From: Anaerolineae bacterium
GTDB taxonomy: Bacteria; Chloroflexota; Anaerolineae; Anaerolineales; UBA11858
Direction: 5' to 3'
DNA length: 8,318 bases
Assembly: GCA_003694235.1 (NCBI GenBank)
Contig: RFKO01000084.1
Coordinates: 1-8,318, forward strand
A program made the position numbers and the translations under genes. The notes under the pieces were generated by a model. That model was given only the letters and a program-made list of their open reading frames with translations, made no database searches and had not been told where the DNA came from. Numbering within the stretch: position 1 is the stretch's first letter; each line of letters begins with the position of its first letter. Of the stretch, positions 6,128 to 8,318 are shown in pieces.

Positions 6128-6152
6128 TTGTCGCAATAATCGGATTAATTCA

Positions 6153-6167
6153 ATTTATGCGGTAAAT
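6153..6167. promoter_or_regulatory. Possible autoregulatory operator before the GntR start
   Basis: ATTTA (6153-6157) and TAAAT (6163-6167) are inverted around TGCGG and end exactly at the start codon. GntR/FCD regulators often bind short AT-rich palindromes at their own promoters. The arms are only five bases long in AT-rich sequence, so chance is a real alternative. Confidence 0.25.
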
Positions 6168-6863
6168 ATGGATTACGGGCAAACTTCGGCCGATTTGCTG
6201 GCCTATCTGGCCAATGGCAGCGAGGAGGAGAACCTCCCCACCATGCAGGAGATCAGCGCGCAACTGGGGGTAAGCGTGGCGCGTTTGCGCGAACAGATGG
6301 AAGTGGCCAAAGCGTTTGGCTTTGTGGAAGTTCGGCCGCGCACCGGTATCCGTCGCCTGCCGTACCGTTTTTTCCCCGCCGTCTGGTTGTCGGTCAGCTA
6401 CGCCATTCATCGAGATCCCGCTTTTTTCGAGGCCTTCGCCGATCTGCGCCGGCATCTCGAGGCCTGCTACTGGCATCAGGCGGTCTCTTTGTTGCAACCG
6501 GAAGACCATCAACAACTGGTGTCATTGGTTGAAACAGCCTGGGAGAAGCTGCGCGGCACGCCCATTCGCATTCCACATCAGGAACATCGCCGTTTTCATT
6601 TGCTGATTTACAGCCGCTTGAACAACCCCTTTGTGCAGGACATCCTGGAGGCTTATTGGGAAGCGTATGAGGCGGCAGGTTTGAGCCTGTATGCCGATTA
6701 CAACTATCTGCAAGAGGTTTGGATGTATCACCAGAAAATGGTGGATGCCATCCTCAGCGGTGACCTGGAAGCCGGCTATCAGGCCCTGCGTCAACATACC
6801 GATTTGCTCTATCATCGCCCCGCGCCGGAGAACGCCTCCGGCACCTCGGGGACAGAGAACTAA
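6168..6863 (+). CDS. GntR-family transcriptional regulator, FCD (FadR C-terminal) type
   Basis: This 231-residue regulator has an N-terminal winged helix at about residues 8-66 (TMQEISAQLGVSVARLREQM, then VRPRTGIRR as the wing) and a helical FCD effector domain at about 82-215. FCD domains usually bind a metal plus a small carboxylate through one Asp and three His. Here the matching residues are H140, H144 (HRRFH), H188 (YHQKMVDAI) and H210 (RQH), with family-like spacing, but the Asp position is His. An open frame extends upstream to an ATG at 6057, but that lies before the promoter, so the ATG at 6168 is the start; its Shine-Dalgarno is weak. korA follows after 22 bases on the same strand, so co-transcription and control of 2-oxoacid metabolism are likely. 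The effector is unknown. Confidence 0.88.
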   Translation: MDYGQTSADLLAYLANGSEEENLPTMQEISAQLGVSVARLREQMEVAKAFGFVEVRPRTGIRRLPYRFFPAVWLSVSYAIHRDPAFFEAFADLRRHLEACYWHQAVSLLQPEDHQQLVSLVETAWEKLRGTPIRIPHQEHRRFHLLIYSRLNNPFVQDILEAYWEAYEAAGLSLYADYNYLQEVWMYHQKMVDAILSGDLEAGYQALRQHTDLLYHRPAPENASGTSGTEN

Positions 6864-6885
6864 ATTGACAGGAGTTTTCAGCACC

Positions 6886-8318
6886 ATGCCTATTGAACAA
6901 TCTCAACCGTTGGAGGCTGCGACCGTGAATAAGGTAGTCAACGACTTTTCGATCACCGTTGGGACGGTTAACGGCTCCGGCAGCCAGACATCGAACGTGA
7001 CCATCCTGCGCGCACTGTTCCGTATGGGCATCCCGGTTTCGGGGAAGAATCTGTTCCCCTCTAACATCCAGGGACTGCCCACCTGGTACACCATTCGTGT
7101 GAGCAAGGATGGTTATCTGGCGCGCAAGGAAACCACCGACATCGTCGTGGCGATGAATCCGGCCACCTTCGCGCGCGATCTGGCGCTGGTCAAACCGGGC
7201 GGTGTGTTCTATTACGCCGACCACATTAAACAGGCCATCACCCGCGATGATGTGGTGGCTTATCCCATGCCGGCACAAAAACTGGCCAAAGAGTCTGGCG
7301 CGCCGAGCAAGTTGCGCGATTATGTCGCCAACATGGTGTATGTTGGCGTGCTGGCGCACATGTTGGGTATCGATGCCGAGAAACTGTATCAGGCGCTCGA
7401 TTTCCACTTTAAGGGGAAGCAAAAACCGATAGACTTGAACTTCGGTGTCATTCAGGCCGCCATGGATTGGGCCGCGGCCAACCTGGAAAAGCAAGACCCG
7501 TATGTGGTCGAACCGATGGACGCAACCGAAGGCTACATTATGGCCGATGGCAACACCGCCGCAGCTTTGGGAGCCATTTTCGGCGGCGTGCAGTTTGCGG
7601 CCTGGTATCCGATCACCCCGGCCTCCAGCCTGGCTGAGAACCTGGATCATTATCTGAAACAGTATCGCAAGGACCCCAAGACGGGTAAGAATACCTTTGC
7701 CGTGATCCAGGCGGAGGATGAGCTGGCGGCCATTGGGATGGCGATCGGCGCGGGATGGGGCGGTCTGCGTGCCATGACTTCGACTTCCGGCCCCGGTATC
7801 AGCCTGATGGCTGAATATACCGGTCTGGCCTACTACGCCGAGGTGCCGATTGTGGTCTGGGATGTGCAGCGCATGGGGCCAAGCACTGGTTTGCCGACGC
7901 GCACTTCCCAGGGTGATGTCAACCTGTGTTATTTCCTCGGACATGGAGACACCAAACACGTCGTCCTGTTCCCCGGTTCGGTGGATGAGTGCTTCGAGTT
8001 CGGCTGGCGGGCCTTCGACCTCGCCGAGCGTTTGCAGACTCCGGTCTTCGTGCTCAGCGACCTGGACCTGGGCATGAATCAGTGGATGACACGCCCCTTC
8101 CAGTATCCCGATCAGGATATGGATCGCGGCAAGGTGTTGTGGGAAGAAGACCTGGATAAAGAGGAATTCCAGAACTGGGGCCGCTATCTGGACATGGACG
8201 GCGATGGCATCCCCTACCGTACCGTGGTGGGGAACCGCCATCCTCGCGCCGGCTATTTTGCCCGCGGCACCGGCCACGACGAGTACACCAACTATAGCGA
8301 AGACCCCGAGGTCTGGTC
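6886..8318 (+). CDS. korA: 2-oxoacid:acceptor oxidoreductase subunit alpha (gamma-alpha fusion), incomplete at window end
   Basis: This subunit belongs to ferredoxin-dependent 2-oxoacid oxidoreductases, which convert a 2-oxoacid plus CoA to acyl-CoA and CO2 while reducing ferredoxin. The frame is open through the window end with 477 codons visible. Residues about 20-200 are the gamma domain, with GTVNGSGSQTSN at 26-37 at the position of the usual glycine-rich start. From about 210 the alpha (pyrimidine-binding) domain shows YPITPASSLAE (241-251), TSGPG (300-304) and GPSTGLPT (331-338). 2-Oxoglutarate is the most likely substrate class for this fused layout, but pyruvate or branched-chain oxoacids cannot be excluded. 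AGGAG at 6870-6874 lies 11 bases before the ATG. The beta subunit (TPP and 4Fe-4S), expected downstream, is outside the window. The enzyme is soluble. Confidence 0.93.
   Translation, partial: MPIEQSQPLEAATVNKVVNDFSITVGTVNGSGSQTSNVTILRALFRMGIPVSGKNLFPSNIQGLPTWYTIRVSKDGYLARKETTDIVVAMNPATFARDLALVKPGGVFYYADHIKQAITRDDVVAYPMPAQKLAKESGAPSKLRDYVANMVYVGVLAHMLGIDAEKLYQALDFHFKGKQKPIDLNFGVIQAAMDWAAANLEKQDPYVVEPMDATEGYIMADGNTAAALGAIFGGVQFAAWYPITPASSLAENLDHYLKQYRKDPKTGKNTFAVIQAEDELAAIGMAIGAGWGGLRAMTSTSGPGISLMAEYTGLAYYAEVPIVVWDVQRMGPSTGLPTRTSQGDVNLCYFLGHGDTKHVVLFPGSVDECFEFGWRAFDLAERLQTPVFVLSDLDLGMNQWMTRPFQYPDQDMDRGKVLWEEDLDKEEFQNWGRYLDMDGDGIPYRTVVGNRHPRAGYFARGTGHDEYTNYSEDPEVW

Noticed and set aside
6754..8277. 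Long minus-strand open frame (507 codons) opposite korA
   Set aside because: It has the same composition signature as other antisense shadows, lies fully over the well-recognised korA and the end of the GntR gene, and has no motif of its own.
1..8318. CRISPR arrays, insertion sequences, rRNA or intact tRNA genes
   Set aside because: No regularly spaced direct repeats, transposase-like frames, terminal inverted repeats around a gene, or RNA gene signatures were seen.

Overview
The window looks like chromosomal DNA of a GC-rich, energy-conserving, probably anaerobic or facultatively anaerobic bacterium. The gene set fits a Chloroflexota (Anaerolineae-like) genome: a NuoC-NuoD fusion, an Mrp ATPase with a MIP18-like N-terminus, a PSP1/RicT protein and a gamma-alpha fused 2-oxoacid:ferredoxin oxidoreductase subunit. 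The taxon is an inference from protein flavour; no rRNA or other marker is present.

Layout. (1) At 21-623 on the minus strand lies a winged-helix regulator with four C-terminal cysteines, of the SufR/ArsR-like Fe-S-sensing type. (2) A short divergent promoter region (about 624-753) carries a 36-bp near-perfect palindrome (637-672), the best operator candidate in the window. (3) On the plus strand follows nuoB - nuoCD - nuoI (754-3755), tightly packed, which is the soluble quinone-reducing (Q) module of complex I. No nuoA, nuoH or nuoEFG is next to it. (4) A 249-base non-coding stretch (3756-4004) contains a large GC-rich stem-loop. (5) mrp (4005-5084) encodes a P-loop Fe-S carrier ATPase that has lost the usual CxxC. 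(6) A 100-base gap holds two hairpins, one shaped exactly like a tRNA acceptor/T-arm minihelix, then a promoter that predicts a leaderless transcript. (7) A PSP1/RicT-like cysteine-rich protein (5185-5997) ends in a classic intrinsic terminator (6027-6051). (8) A near-consensus promoter (6099-6127) drives a GntR/FCD regulator (6168-6863), followed after 22 bases by korA (6886 to the window end, incomplete).

How the parts may fit together. Almost every gene is tied to iron-sulfur or low-potential electron chemistry. A likely Fe-S-sensing regulator sits head-to-head with Fe-S subunits of complex I. An Mrp-type Fe-S carrier follows, comparable to the mitochondrial Ind1/NUBPL factor for complex I. 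Then come a RicT-like protein with clustered cysteines and a ferredoxin-reducing 2-oxoacid oxidoreductase. A plausible but untested reading is that reduced ferredoxin from the 2-oxoacid oxidoreductase feeds a NuoEFG-less, ferredoxin- or quinone-linked complex I. The parts of the window that the genes do not explain are the shared operator and the three intergenic RNA-like hairpins.
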